From contig NZ_CP107989.1 in NCBI RefSeq assembly GCF_041435015.1, forward strand, positions 4,960,001 through 5,024,000: 64,000 nt of DNA, in the 5' to 3' direction. Below are positions 17,020-26,143 of the stretch, piece after piece (position 1 is the stretch's first letter; every line of letters begins with the position of its first letter). The notes beneath the pieces are model-generated. The model did no database searches and was not told where the DNA came from. It saw only the letters and a program-made list of their open reading frames with translations. The translations under genes were made by a program, and so were the position numbers. This stretch comes from Streptomyces canus. Lineage in GTDB: Bacteria; Actinomycetota; Actinomycetes; Streptomycetales; Streptomycetaceae.

Positions 17020-19224
17020 TCAGACGCGTGCGGCCTCCTGGTCGGCGGGGGCGGGCTCGGGGTGGGCGGCGCCCCTGGTGAGCGCCTCGCCCTCCACGTC
17101 CACCCTGGGCAGGATCCGGTCCAGCCACGTCGGCAGCCACCAGGCCTTGTCGCCGAGCAGGGCGAGCACGGCCGGCACGATGGCCATCCGGACCACGAAG
17201 GCGTCGAGCAGGACGGCGGAGGCGAGGCCGAAGCCGATCATCTTGATCATGGAGTCGCTCTCGCCGACGAACCCGGCGAAGACCGCGATCATGATCAGCG
17301 CGGCGGCCACGACCACCCGGGCGCTGTGCCGGAATCCGGAGGTGACGGCCTGGTGGGACGTCTCTCCGTGGACGTACGCCTCACGCATCCGCGAGAGGAG
17401 GAACACCTCGTAGTCCATGGCGAGGCCGAAGACGATACCCACCAGGAAGATCGGCATCAGGCTCATGATCGGGCCCGTGGTCTCCACGCCCAGCAGTCCG
17501 GCGCCGTGCCCCTCCTGGAAGACCACGACGACCGCGCCGAGGGAGGCCAGGACGGAGAGCAGGAAGCCGAGAGCCGCCTTCAGCGGGACGAGCAGGGACC
17601 GGAAGACCACCAGCAGCAGCACGATCGCGAGGCCCACCACGACGATCAGATACGGCACCAGCGCGGACTGCACCTTCTCGGAGATGTCGATGTTCAGCGC
17701 GGTGGTGCCGGTGACCTCGTAGGTCGCGCCGGTCTCGGACTCGATGTCGGGGCGCTCGCCGCGGATGGCCGTGACGAGGTCCTTGGTCTTCTCGTCGGTC
17801 GGCGCGGTGGACGGCACGACCGAGAAGACGGCGGTGTCGCCGGCCTCGTTGAAGCGTGCCGGGGAGACGGACACGACCCCCTTCGTCGCGCCGATGTCCT
17901 TCGAGATCGCCGCCGCGGCCGCCTGCGCGTCGTCGTCGCCCCGCGCGTCCACCACGACGGTCAGCGGACCGTTGAAGCCCGGCCCGAAGCCCTCGGCGAG
18001 CGCGTCGTAGGCCCGGCGCTCGGTGGTGGAGGTCGGCTTGGCCTCGTCGCCGGGCATGCCCAGCTGGAGGGAGGTCATCGGGAGGGCGAGGGCGCCGAGG
18101 CCGACCACGCCGAGGATCAGCACGGGCAGCGGGCGGCGCAGGACGAACCGGGCCCAGCGGGTGCCACCGTTGTCCTTGGCCTCTTCCCCGGTACGGGCCC
18201 GCCCGCGGTCCCTGCGGCGCAGCACCGCGTTCGGCCAGAAGCCGAGGAACGCCGGGACCAGGGTCAGCGCGATCAGTACGGCGACGACGACCGCGCCCGC
18301 CGCGGCCAGGCCCATCTTGGTGAGCATCGGGATGCCGACCACCGCGAGCCCGGCGAGGGCGATGACGACGGTGAGACCCGCGAAGACGACCGCGGAACCG
18401 GCCGTACCGACCGCGAGGGCCGTCGCCTCCTGGGGTGCCCTGCCGTTGGCGCGTTCCTCCCGGTACCGGGAGACGACGAACAGGGCGTAGTCGATGCCGA
18501 CGGCGAGCCCCAGCATCATCGCCAGGGTGCCGGTGGTGGTGGACAGGCCGAGGGCGTCGGAGAGGGCGAGGATCGCGGCCATGCTGACGCCGACGCCGAT
18601 GAGCGCGGTCAGCAGCGGCAGTCCGGCGGCGGCCAGTGAGCCGAAGGTGACGAGGAGGACGACCGCGGCGATCGCGACACCGATCACCTCGGCCGTACCG
18701 CCCGCGCCACCGCCGTCGGCCATGGCGGAGCCGCCCGCGTCAACGGTCAGCCCGGTGTCCCGGGCCTCCTCGAGGGCGTGCTCCAGCTGTTCCTTGCTCG
18801 CGTCGGTGAGGTCGTCGGCGGCGACCTTGTAGGTGACGGTCGCGTACGCCGTCGTGCCGTCCTTGCTCACGGCCTTCGCCACGAACGGGTTCACGGCGCT
18901 CGCGACCTGGGAGCCGTCGGCCAGGTCGGCGACGGTGTCCTCGACGGCCTTCTTGTGGTCGGCGGCGGTGACCTTCTGACCGTTCGGCGCGACGAAGACG
19001 ACCCGCGCGGTCGCGCCGTCGGCGGTGGCCCCCGGGAAGCGCTCTTCCATCAGGTCGAACGCCTTCTGGGACTCGATGCCGGGCATCGAGAACCCCTCGT
19101 CGGCGGCGCCGGGCGCCTTCACTGCTCCCAGCCCGACGGCCGCCAGGACGGCCGCCCAGACCAGGGCGACGTACCAGCGTCGCCGGAAGGCCAGGCGGCC
19201 CACGCGATAAAGGAAAGTAGCCAC
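17020..19224 (-). CDS. MMPL-family RND transporter
   Basis: The protein has about 734 residues and two similar halves. Each has one membrane segment, a large extracytoplasmic loop and a cluster of five or six membrane segments. Family motifs GIDYALFVVSRYREER and AMDYEVFLLSRMREAYVHG follow the fourth segment of each half. Such proteins export lipids or hydrophobic compounds using the proton gradient. The GTG at 19224 gives the usual N-terminus ATFLYRVGRLAFRRRWYVAL; an ATG at 19242 would add six residues. It lies upstream of the histidine kinase but appears separately terminated. Confidence 0.92.
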   Translation of the reverse strand: MATFLYRVGRLAFRRRWYVALVWAAVLAAVGLGAVKAPGAADEGFSMPGIESQKAFDLMEERFPGATADGATARVVFVAPNGQKVTAADHKKAVEDTVADLADGSQVASAVNPFVAKAVSKDGTTAYATVTYKVAADDLTDASKEQLEHALEEARDTGLTVDAGGSAMADGGGAGGTAEVIGVAIAAVVLLVTFGSLAAAGLPLLTALIGVGVSMAAILALSDALGLSTTTGTLAMMLGLAVGIDYALFVVSRYREERANGRAPQEATALAVGTAGSAVVFAGLTVVIALAGLAVVGIPMLTKMGLAAAGAVVVAVLIALTLVPAFLGFWPNAVLRRRDRGRARTGEEAKDNGGTRWARFVLRRPLPVLILGVVGLGALALPMTSLQLGMPGDEAKPTSTTERRAYDALAEGFGPGFNGPLTVVVDARGDDDAQAAAAAISKDIGATKGVVSVSPARFNEAGDTAVFSVVPSTAPTDEKTKDLVTAIRGERPDIESETGATYEVTGTTALNIDISEKVQSALVPYLIVVVGLAIVLLLVVFRSLLVPLKAALGFLLSVLASLGAVVVVFQEGHGAGLLGVETTGPIMSLMPIFLVGIVFGLAMDYEVFLLSRMREAYVHGETSHQAVTSGFRHSARVVVAAALIMIAVFAGFVGESDSMIKMIGFGLASAVLLDAFVVRMAIVPAVLALLGDKAWWLPTWLDRILPRVDVEGEALTRGAAHPEPAPADQEAARV

Positions 19225-19481
19225 GGCGGGGGATCTCCACATCTGGTGCCGAACGGTCCACCCAGACTGGCCGGACGAGACCCGCCGAGTCGTCGTGCGC
19301 CTGCCGACAATCCCCGCTACTGAGAACGCAGTACGCGGCCGCCCCCGCGTCCACCTCCGGGACTACCGCCTTTTCCGTTCCCTCACGGCCCGGCGGGAAC
19401 CGGAACGCGTGTTCCTCTGTGTGTTCTCTGTGAGACCACCAGTTCTTTGAGGCTTGACCAGCCCAAGGGGGAACAGAACCA

Positions 19482-21083
19482 GTGAAGTTCAGACGACTCA
19501 GACTCGCCGGAGCCGCGGCGAGCGCGCTCGCCGTGGCCTGCACCGGGCCGCAGGTGTGGGCCTCCGAACAGCACGAGACCGCCCCGGTACCGACCCTGAC
19601 CTGGTCGGACTGCCAGGGCGGTTTCGAGTGCGCCGACGCCCGTGTGCCCCTGGACTACCGGGAACCGCAGGGCAGGACCATCACCCTGGCCGTCATACGC
19701 AAGAAGGCCGCCGACCCCTCGAAGCGCAAGGGCACGCTGTTCCTGCAGCCCGGCGGCCCCGGCAACTCCGGCGTGGACTTCGTGCGCGGCAACTACGACG
19801 ACCTGCCGGCCGCACTGCGCGAGGACTTCGACGTCTTCGGGTACGACGTGCGCGGGGTGGGCCGCAGCTCCCAGGTGGTGTGCTGGGACGACGCGACGTA
19901 CACGAAGGCCGTCACCGCCGCCAAGGGCGTCCCGGGCCCCGCCGCCTACAAGCCCGCCGTCCAGCAGGCCGCCGACTTCGACCAGGCCTGCCAGGACAAC
20001 GCGGGCGACCTGCTGCCGTACGTCGGCACCCAGTACGTCGCCCGGGACATCGACCTCCTGCGGCAGGCGCTCGGCGAGGACCAACTCACGTACTACGGAC
20101 GCTCGTTCGGCTCCTACATCGGTACGGTCTACGCCGCGATGTTCCCGGACCGGGTCCGCGCGCTCGCCCTCGACGGGGCCTACGACCCGGAGCACTACAC
20201 CAACCGGCCCTACGCCTACGACCGGCCGCAATACCTCGCCCTGGACGGCGCGATGGGCCGCTTCCTGGACTGGTGCAAGGCCGACCAGGCGACCTGCGGT
20301 TTCGGCGACGGCGATCCGTGGGCCGCGTTCCAGAAGCTCAAGGCGGACCTGGACGCCAACCCGGTGCCCACCGCCAACGGGGGCCAGGCCAACGGCTACA
20401 CCCTCGTCTACCGGCTGATGTTCAACATCAACGAGGGCAAGGTCATCTGGCCCTCCTTCGGCGAGGCCCTGCGCAAGGCGCAGCAGCGCGACAACACGTC
20501 GTTCCTGCTGCGGCCGCCGTCCCCGGCGAGCTACGACTTCCTCAACCCGAACGTCGTCGTCGAGTGCGTCGACAAGAAGTACCCGACCGACCGGGCCCTC
20601 CTGAGGAACCAGGTCACCACCAACGCCAAGCTGGCCCCGCTGCTGGGCCCGGCCATGGCCTACGGCCCGCCGACCTACGACCACCAGCACGCCACGGCCT
20701 GCGTGCAGTGGAAGGGCGAGCACGTCAGCCGCTACGGCGGTTCCTTCCGCGCGAAGGGCTCCGCACCGATCCTCGTCATCGGCAACACCGGTGACCCGGA
20801 CACCCCGTACCAGGACGCGGTGGCCCTCTCCCGTGAGCTCGACAACGGCCGTCTGCTCACCTTCAGGGCCGAGGGGCACACCGCCTTCGGCCGCAGCGCC
20901 TGCGCGTCGGACGCGATCACCGGCTACCTGGTGGACCTGAAGGTCCCGGCCCGCGGCGCGAGTTGCGCGGACGAGACCCAACCGCCGTCGTCCACCCCGA
21001 CGGTGGCTCCGCCCGGTACGACGCTCACGGAACTCCGCAACGGCGTGAGCGACCGGGTCGACCACATCGGCTCGCTGCGATAA
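19482..21083 (+). CDS. Secreted S33-family peptidase (tripeptidyl aminopeptidase-like alpha/beta hydrolase)
   Basis: The 533-residue protein has an N-terminal signal sequence ending near ALAVACTG, possibly a weak lipobox. It has the oxyanion-hole motif LQPGGPGNSG, the nucleophile elbow YYGRSFGSYIG (Ser), an acid in NTGDPDTPY and the catalytic His in EGHTAFGRS. This matches Streptomyces extracellular tripeptidyl aminopeptidases (Tap/SlpD type), which trim peptides from the N-terminus. The C-terminal 40 residues are Pro/Thr-rich. GGGGGAACAG precedes the GTG start. Confidence 0.9.
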   Translation: MKFRRLRLAGAAASALAVACTGPQVWASEQHETAPVPTLTWSDCQGGFECADARVPLDYREPQGRTITLAVIRKKAADPSKRKGTLFLQPGGPGNSGVDFVRGNYDDLPAALREDFDVFGYDVRGVGRSSQVVCWDDATYTKAVTAAKGVPGPAAYKPAVQQAADFDQACQDNAGDLLPYVGTQYVARDIDLLRQALGEDQLTYYGRSFGSYIGTVYAAMFPDRVRALALDGAYDPEHYTNRPYAYDRPQYLALDGAMGRFLDWCKADQATCGFGDGDPWAAFQKLKADLDANPVPTANGGQANGYTLVYRLMFNINEGKVIWPSFGEALRKAQQRDNTSFLLRPPSPASYDFLNPNVVVECVDKKYPTDRALLRNQVTTNAKLAPLLGPAMAYGPPTYDHQHATACVQWKGEHVSRYGGSFRAKGSAPILVIGNTGDPDTPYQDAVALSRELDNGRLLTFRAEGHTAFGRSACASDAITGYLVDLKVPARGASCADETQPPSSTPTVAPPGTTLTELRNGVSDRVDHIGSLR

Positions 21084-21087
21084 CAGC

Positions 21088-21127
21088 GTGAGGGCCCGGG
21101 CCTCGGGGGGAGGCCCCGGGCCCTCAC
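21088..21127. terminator. Strong bidirectional terminator hairpin
   Basis: GTGAGGGCCCGGG pairs with CCCGGGCCCTCAC. The stem extends inward as CCTC/GAGG with one bulged G around a G-rich loop. It sits between the convergent peptidase gene and the small secreted-protein gene. Confidence 0.85.
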
Positions 21128-21144
21128 CCGTCACGGCAAGCGGG

Positions 21145-21645
21145 TTAGTACAGCGCGATCCTCGGCTGCACGGTGCCCCGGGCGTCGGGGTCGACGACCG
21201 TGATCCGGTAGACCTGGGTGAGGGTCTCGCCGGCGTGGAGCGTGCGCTGAGCGGTCGTCAGGTCGGTGAAGAGCGTGCCGGTCTGGCTCGCGGTCTCCAC
21301 CGGCCGCCAGCAGCCGTGCGCGGTGCGCTGCTCGACCAGGACGTCCGACGGGGTGAGGAAGGGGCCCGCGTCCGGCGACTCCACCAGGAGCTGGGGGGCG
21401 ACGGTCCGGTCCGCCGAGGAGTCGTTGCGGTAGGTGACGGTGACCTCGTGCCGCTCGCCGTCGGCCCCGAGGGCCGTGGTGGGCAGGTCCACGAAGTCGA
21501 CGGGTACGGCGGACTGCTGGGCCGGGGCGGCCGCGGCAGGCTTGGCCGGGGCGGCCGCGGCGGCGGGACCGGCGGCTGCCAGACCCGCGAGGGCCACGGC
21601 GACGGAAACGAATGCGATCTTGAGACGCCTGGTGCTCTTCGACAC
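21145..21645 (-). CDS. Small secreted protein of unknown function
   Basis: The 166-residue protein has a clear Sec signal peptide (KIAFVSVAVALAGLAAAGPA followed by AAAAPAKP). An Ala/Pro-rich spacer leads to an Ig-like beta domain containing EVTVTYRNDSSADRTVAPQL and a single Cys in HGCWRPVE. The function is unknown; similar Streptomyces proteins are cell-wall-associated or released. GTG 21645 is preferred because GAGGA lies nine bases upstream; GTG 21651 is too close to it. Confidence 0.75.
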   Translation of the reverse strand: MSKSTRRLKIAFVSVAVALAGLAAAGPAAAAAPAKPAAAAPAQQSAVPVDFVDLPTTALGADGERHEVTVTYRNDSSADRTVAPQLLVESPDAGPFLTPSDVLVEQRTAHGCWRPVETASQTGTLFTDLTTAQRTLHAGETLTQVYRITVVDPDARGTVQPRIALY

Positions 21646-21916
21646 GTTCACTGTTCCTCGTGTTGCGTGGGGGGTTTCAGGAGTTACCCGTAGAGGAGAC
21701 CTCAACGAGGAGTAATACGTTGCCTGGATCTCGTGGACATTCCGTGGATACCGCCCGGTAGCCCACCTCGAACTCCCGTTGCCGTCATGGCGGACTGATA
21801 ACTTCCGCGTCACCGGCCTGGGGGAACGTCGTTGCCGGTACCTGACCTTCACAAATGAATCCAGGCGGAATTCCTTGCGCACCACTCGTGAATATCCAGG
21901 AGGAAGGCACCGCTGG

Positions 21917-24808
21917 GTGCCGAAAAGCCGACGCGGGAGAATACTCGCGGCTTCGGGCATGTCCGTACTGGCATTGGCCCTCGTCGCCCCTCTCGCCTCC
22001 GCGGCCCTGACCAGCCCCTCCGACCCGACCACCCCGACACCGGGGGACCGTGTCACCGACACCTCCCAACTGCCGTCCGGCTGGCAGAAGTCCGGCGACC
22101 GGATCGTCACCTACGACGGTGACGGCACCGGACTGCACGTCCTGGTCGCCGACGCGGCCGACGCCTACACGTGGCACACCGCGGCCACCCTGTCCGAGCC
22201 GGGCATCGACACCGACCAGTGGATCGGCCAGACCTGTGTGACCGGGTCCGGCGACCGTGCCGTCGTGGTCTACGCGCCCCGGCAGGCCGTCAACGACCAA
22301 CAGGGCTTCCAGCAGGGAGCGTTCGCGGCCGTGGTCGATCTGGCCGACGGCACCGTGACCAAGCTGCCCGAGCTGGTCTCCCTCGCCTACTTCAACCCCG
22401 GCTGCGGCGACGGCGAACAGGCCGTCCTCACCCGCCCCGAGGGCGACGGCACGCAACTGCTCACCGTCGACGCCCGGAAGGGAGAGCTGGTCCGGCAGCA
22501 GACCGTCGCCGGTCAGCTCACCTCCGCCGTGCCCTTCGGGAACAAGATCGCGGCCGCCCGGGGCGACTCCGTGGTCTCGGTGGACGCCAAGGGTGCGACC
22601 AGCACCCTGGCCAGGACGGACGGCACGCCGTTCCGGCTGGTGCCGGACGCACACAGCGGGCTCGCCTACCAGGTCCCGGCCGGGAAGAAGGTGCAGGTCC
22701 GCCGGGTCACCTCGGCGGGCTCCGACAGGCTCCTCGGCTCCGGCGCGCTCGGCGCCCTCGCGGTGCACGGCAACGGCGGCCGGGTCTTCGTGACCGGCAA
22801 GGACGCCGAGGACGCCGTGTCGGCCCTGCCGAAGAGCTGGCAGACGCTGGACGTGCCGGCCTCCGCCGAGGTCTCCACCACCGGCGACCTCGCGCTGACC
22901 TCCGTCGGCAACGGCACCGAGGCGGCCGGCGGCAGGAAGGCCGCCGCGGACATCGCCCAGGCGGTCGGCATCGACGCGGTGCTGCCCGGCTCCGACACCA
23001 GCGTCGGCTTCCGTGTGAAGCCCAGGGTGCCGAAGGGGACTCAGGGCGACGAGCAGTCCCCGGCGCTGACGGACGGGATCCACACCAACAGCATCACCCC
23101 CGGCGACGACGACCCGTCGACCTCCACCACCGACCCCGACCGCGCCTGCGCCGTCACCCGCAACGACCCGAAGCTCCAGTCGCTCCAGCCCTCGACCGCG
23201 CAGGCCGAGTGGGCGACGGACCTCGCCGTGCAGGGCAAGCTCGACGTGCGGCGCCGCAGCGGCTGGAACGGCAGCGAACTCCCCTCGTACACCCCGCAGG
23301 GCCTGTTCCCGTCCACCGCGCTCAAGGGCGGCGGCCGGGTGCCCGCGCAGATCATGCTCGGGGTGCTCTCCCAGGAGTCCAACCTGCTCCAGGCCAGTTC
23401 CCGGGCGGCCGCGGGTGAGAGCAGCAACTTCATCCAGGGCGGCTACTACGGCAACGCCGGCAGCGTCCACACCGTCAACTGGGCTGCCGCCGACTGCGGT
23501 TACGGCATCTCCCAGGTGACCAGCGGCATGGCCACGGCGGACACCACCTACACCGCCGAGCAGCAGCAGGCGATCACCGTGGACTACGCGGCCAACATCG
23601 CCGCGGGGCTCCAGATCCTCCAGGACAAGTGGAACCAGCTGTACGACAAGGGTCTGCTCGTCAACGGCGGCGACCCGCAGTACCTGGAGAACTGGTGGCT
23701 CGCGCTGTGGGCCTACAACAGCGGCTTCAACCTGCCCAGTTCGACCGACGCCACCGCCCCCTGGGGCCTGGGCTGGTTCAACAACCCGGCCAACGGCCTC
23801 TACCCGGCCGACCGGAAGATGTTCCTGTCGTCCGGCTACGACGACGCCCGCAACCCCAACCTGTGGTCGTACCCGGAGCGGGTGCTCGGCTGGGCGGCCT
23901 ACTCCCAGCAGAAGACCGACCCGGCGACCGGGGCGACCGTCAGGGCGTTCACCGTCGGCGACTGGCCCACCGGCAACGCGCCCGACGCCCAGCCGCCGCA
24001 CGACACGTTCTGCAAGCCCACGCTCAACGACTGCGACATCACCAAGCCGCGCAAGGTCGAGGGGTCGACCCAGCCCGAGGGGCCCTGCCAGCGGGACGAC
24101 TTCAAGTGCTGGTGGAACCAGCCGGTGAGCTGGACGGACTGCACGGCCACCTGCGGCACCGAGGTGCTGAAGTACCAGGCGACCGACCCCGAGCCGACGG
24201 TCGCGGCCCCGCACCCGGCGGCCTGCGCGTCCACGCTCCCGGCGAACGCGCTGATCGTGGACGACGTGCCGAACACGGTGAAGTTCCGGGTAGGTGGCGC
24301 CAACCCCTGTGCGGGCGAGAAGAACTGGACCAGCCGGGGGACGCTGAAGTTCACCTTCGGGTCGGCGCAGCAGAACGGCGCGACCGTCTATCCCTCGAAG
24401 ATCGACTTCCATCAGCTGGGCGCGGGCTTCGGCGGGCACTTCTGGCTCACCCACACCCGGGTGCCGAGCTATACCGACTCGGTCGTCACCGGCACCTGGA
24501 CGCCGGACCGGAAGATCGGCGGCTGGGCGGAGGTCATGGTGCACCTGCCCGACCACGAGGCCAACACCCCGTCGGCGACGTATCGCATCGACGTCGGTGA
24601 CGGCACGGTCGTGGAGAAGACGATCTCCCAGGACACCGGCGGCAAGAACACCTGGGTCTCCCTGGGCTCCTACGAGTTCAAGGGCACCCCGAGCGTGTCA
24701 CTGACCTCGGCCACGGCGGACGGCACCGGCGACGCCTCGATCGCCTGGGACGCGCTGGCATTCGTCCCGACGGACACGCCGTCCCCGTCCCCGTCCGCAC
24801 AGAAGTAA
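21917..24808 (+). CDS. Large secreted protein with lysozyme-like and golvesin C-terminal domains
   Basis: The 963-residue protein has a signal peptide (SVLALALVAPLASA) and a long N-terminal beta-propeller-like region (about 60-360). A central part has lysozyme/transglycosylase character (QIMLGVLSQESNLLQASSRA; CGYGISQVTSGMA; LWAYNSGFN). The C-terminal domain resembles golvesin (GFGGHFWLTHTRVP; GWAEVMVHLPDH; GKNTWVSLGSYEFKG). It probably acts on or binds the cell wall or an extracellular polymer. AGGAGGAAGG nine bases before the GTG decides the start. The gene ends in a Pro/Ser tail and is followed by a strong hairpin. Confidence 0.85.
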   Translation: MPKSRRGRILAASGMSVLALALVAPLASAALTSPSDPTTPTPGDRVTDTSQLPSGWQKSGDRIVTYDGDGTGLHVLVADAADAYTWHTAATLSEPGIDTDQWIGQTCVTGSGDRAVVVYAPRQAVNDQQGFQQGAFAAVVDLADGTVTKLPELVSLAYFNPGCGDGEQAVLTRPEGDGTQLLTVDARKGELVRQQTVAGQLTSAVPFGNKIAAARGDSVVSVDAKGATSTLARTDGTPFRLVPDAHSGLAYQVPAGKKVQVRRVTSAGSDRLLGSGALGALAVHGNGGRVFVTGKDAEDAVSALPKSWQTLDVPASAEVSTTGDLALTSVGNGTEAAGGRKAAADIAQAVGIDAVLPGSDTSVGFRVKPRVPKGTQGDEQSPALTDGIHTNSITPGDDDPSTSTTDPDRACAVTRNDPKLQSLQPSTAQAEWATDLAVQGKLDVRRRSGWNGSELPSYTPQGLFPSTALKGGGRVPAQIMLGVLSQESNLLQASSRAAAGESSNFIQGGYYGNAGSVHTVNWAAADCGYGISQVTSGMATADTTYTAEQQQAITVDYAANIAAGLQILQDKWNQLYDKGLLVNGGDPQYLENWWLALWAYNSGFNLPSSTDATAPWGLGWFNNPANGLYPADRKMFLSSGYDDARNPNLWSYPERVLGWAAYSQQKTDPATGATVRAFTVGDWPTGNAPDAQPPHDTFCKPTLNDCDITKPRKVEGSTQPEGPCQRDDFKCWWNQPVSWTDCTATCGTEVLKYQATDPEPTVAAPHPAACASTLPANALIVDDVPNTVKFRVGGANPCAGEKNWTSRGTLKFTFGSAQQNGATVYPSKIDFHQLGAGFGGHFWLTHTRVPSYTDSVVTGTWTPDRKIGGWAEVMVHLPDHEANTPSATYRIDVGDGTVVEKTISQDTGGKNTWVSLGSYEFKGTPSVSLTSATADGTGDASIAWDALAFVPTDTPSPSPSAQK

Positions 24809-24826
24809 CCCCGCGGGAGCGGACTC

Positions 24827-24871
24827 CGCAGCGCCCGCCGTCGGTCGACCTGACCGGTGGCGGGCGCTGCG
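24827..24871 (+). terminator. Terminator hairpin after the golvesin-domain gene
   Basis: Perfect 13-bp outer stem CGCAGCGCCCGCC / GGCGGGCGCTGCG, extended inside by CGGTC / GACCG. Confidence 0.85.
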
Positions 24872-24879
24872 GCGTGTAC

Positions 24880-25340
24880 GGCGGATCGGTCGGGGGCCGA
24901 CGGGCGACACCGGCCACCTCACGAAGGGGCCGAGGCGGCACCGGCCGACGGCAGCTCCACGGCCACAGACCGACGGACGACACCGGTCAACGGTCGATCC
25001 GCGAACACGCGCTGCCGACGGCACCAGCCAGCCGACGAAGGGGCCGAGGCGGCACCGGACAGCGGCCAACCCGCGGACACGGGTCAGCCGACGACACCGG
25101 CCAACCCACGAACGAGCCGGGGCAGCACCAGCCGGTGGCCGACCCACGGACACACATCGACAGACGACACCGGCCGGCCGACGAACAGGCCATCCGACCT
25201 CACCGGTCAACGGCCGACTCACGAACCAAGGCCGGCCGACGGCACCGGTCAACCCACGAACGGGCCGAGGCGGCACCCGCCAGCGGCCGACCCGCGAGCA
25301 CGCACCGGCCAGGTCACCCCACGTCACCGCTCGACCGATG
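24880..25340. repeat. Degenerate repeat tract in the intergenic region
   Basis: About 460 bp contain many imperfect copies of two linked motifs. One resembles CGACGRCACCGGYCAACSSR, the other CGAACGGGCCGAGGCGGCAC, with units of roughly 30-70 bp. Frames across it give only Pro/Thr/Gly/Arg low-complexity peptides with no conserved domain, so no gene is called in 24872-25399. Confidence 0.65.
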
Positions 25341-25399
25341 AGGTCGCGGCCGTACCCGACCTGGCTGATCGCACGGCAGGCCCCCGCGGCTTCAGGGTG

Positions 25400-26017
25400 T
25401 CACCCCGTGGTGTGGGCCCCGGCCCGGGCGGCCTCGACGAAGGCGGTGATCAGGGTCGGGTCCTTGACGCCCCGGCTTGCCTCCACGCCGCTGGAGACGT
25501 CGACGCCCCAGGGGCGGGTGACGTCGACGGCCTCCCGGACGTTCTCCGGCGTGAGGCCCCCGGCCAGGAGCCACTTCTCCCCGGCCCCGGCCCCCTGCTT
25601 GCGCGACCAGTCCCAGGCGATGCCGGACCCCGGCACCGGGGCGTCGAGCAGCAGCATGTCCTCGCCCAGTTCCCCGCAGCGCGGCACCGAGTCGCCGAAG
25701 GCGGCCGCGCGGATCAGGGTCCAGCCGCCGGACGCGAGTTCGGCGTAGTAGTCGCGGTCCTCGGGTCCGTGCAGCTGGACGGCCCCGATGCCCGACTCCG
25801 CGGCCACGGACCGTACGTACTCGAGAGGTTCGCGGCGGAACACCCCCACCGTCACAACGCTCTCAGGGACCCTGGCGGCCAGCCGCGCCGCCGTCGCGGG
25901 GTCGATGCGGCGCGGGCTGTCGGAGAAGACGAACCCGATGGCGTCGGCGCCGGCCTCGACTGCCGTGTCGACGTCCTGCTCGGTCCTCAGGCCGCAGATC
26001 TTCACGAAGAGCGTCAT
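25400..26017 (-). CDS. trpF: Phosphoribosylanthranilate isomerase
   Basis: The 205-residue (beta/alpha)8 barrel starts MTLFVKICGLRTEQDV; the Cys in KICG is the general base. It also has the catalytic Asp (LLLDAPVPGSGIAWDW) and phosphate-binding loops (LAGGLTPENV; GVDVSSGVEASRGVKDPTLI). It converts phosphoribosylanthranilate to CdRP in tryptophan synthesis. No other trp gene is adjacent. Streptomyces usually rely on the dual-function PriA for this step, so a separate TrpF is noteworthy. It is divergent from the pectate lyase gene. Confidence 0.93.
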   Translation of the reverse strand: MTLFVKICGLRTEQDVDTAVEAGADAIGFVFSDSPRRIDPATAARLAARVPESVVTVGVFRREPLEYVRSVAAESGIGAVQLHGPEDRDYYAELASGGWTLIRAAAFGDSVPRCGELGEDMLLLDAPVPGSGIAWDWSRKQGAGAGEKWLLAGGLTPENVREAVDVTRPWGVDVSSGVEASRGVKDPTLITAFVEAARAGAHTTG

Positions 26018-26069
26018 GCCGCCACCGTATCCAATTCGCGTCCATGAACAACGATCACATACGTAACCG

Positions 26070-26098
26070 TTGACGCGACCATGGCAAGCGCTTACCTT
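26070..26098 (+). promoter_or_regulatory. Promoter with overlapping LacI-type operator for the pectate lyase gene
   Basis: TTGACG at 26070-26075 and TACCTT at 26093-26098 are spaced by 17 bases, a good vegetative promoter. The palindromic TGGCAAGCGCTTACC at 26082-26096 overlaps the spacer and the -10 element. It resembles LacI/GalR-family operators (central GCGC), so repression by a sugar-responsive LacI-type protein is likely. Confidence 0.6.
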
Positions 26099-26143
26099 CC
26101 GAACGGTACGTGCCCCCGTCGCCGCACACCAGGGAGACGAACG

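Noticed and set aside
24857..25340. Long plus-strand frame through the repeat tract
   Set aside because: Its length is a by-product of repeated GC-rich units; the peptide is low in complexity and unsupported by a start site.
24880..25340. Possible CRISPR array
   Set aside because: Units are imperfect, of variable spacing and lack unique spacers of constant size; no cas genes are nearby.
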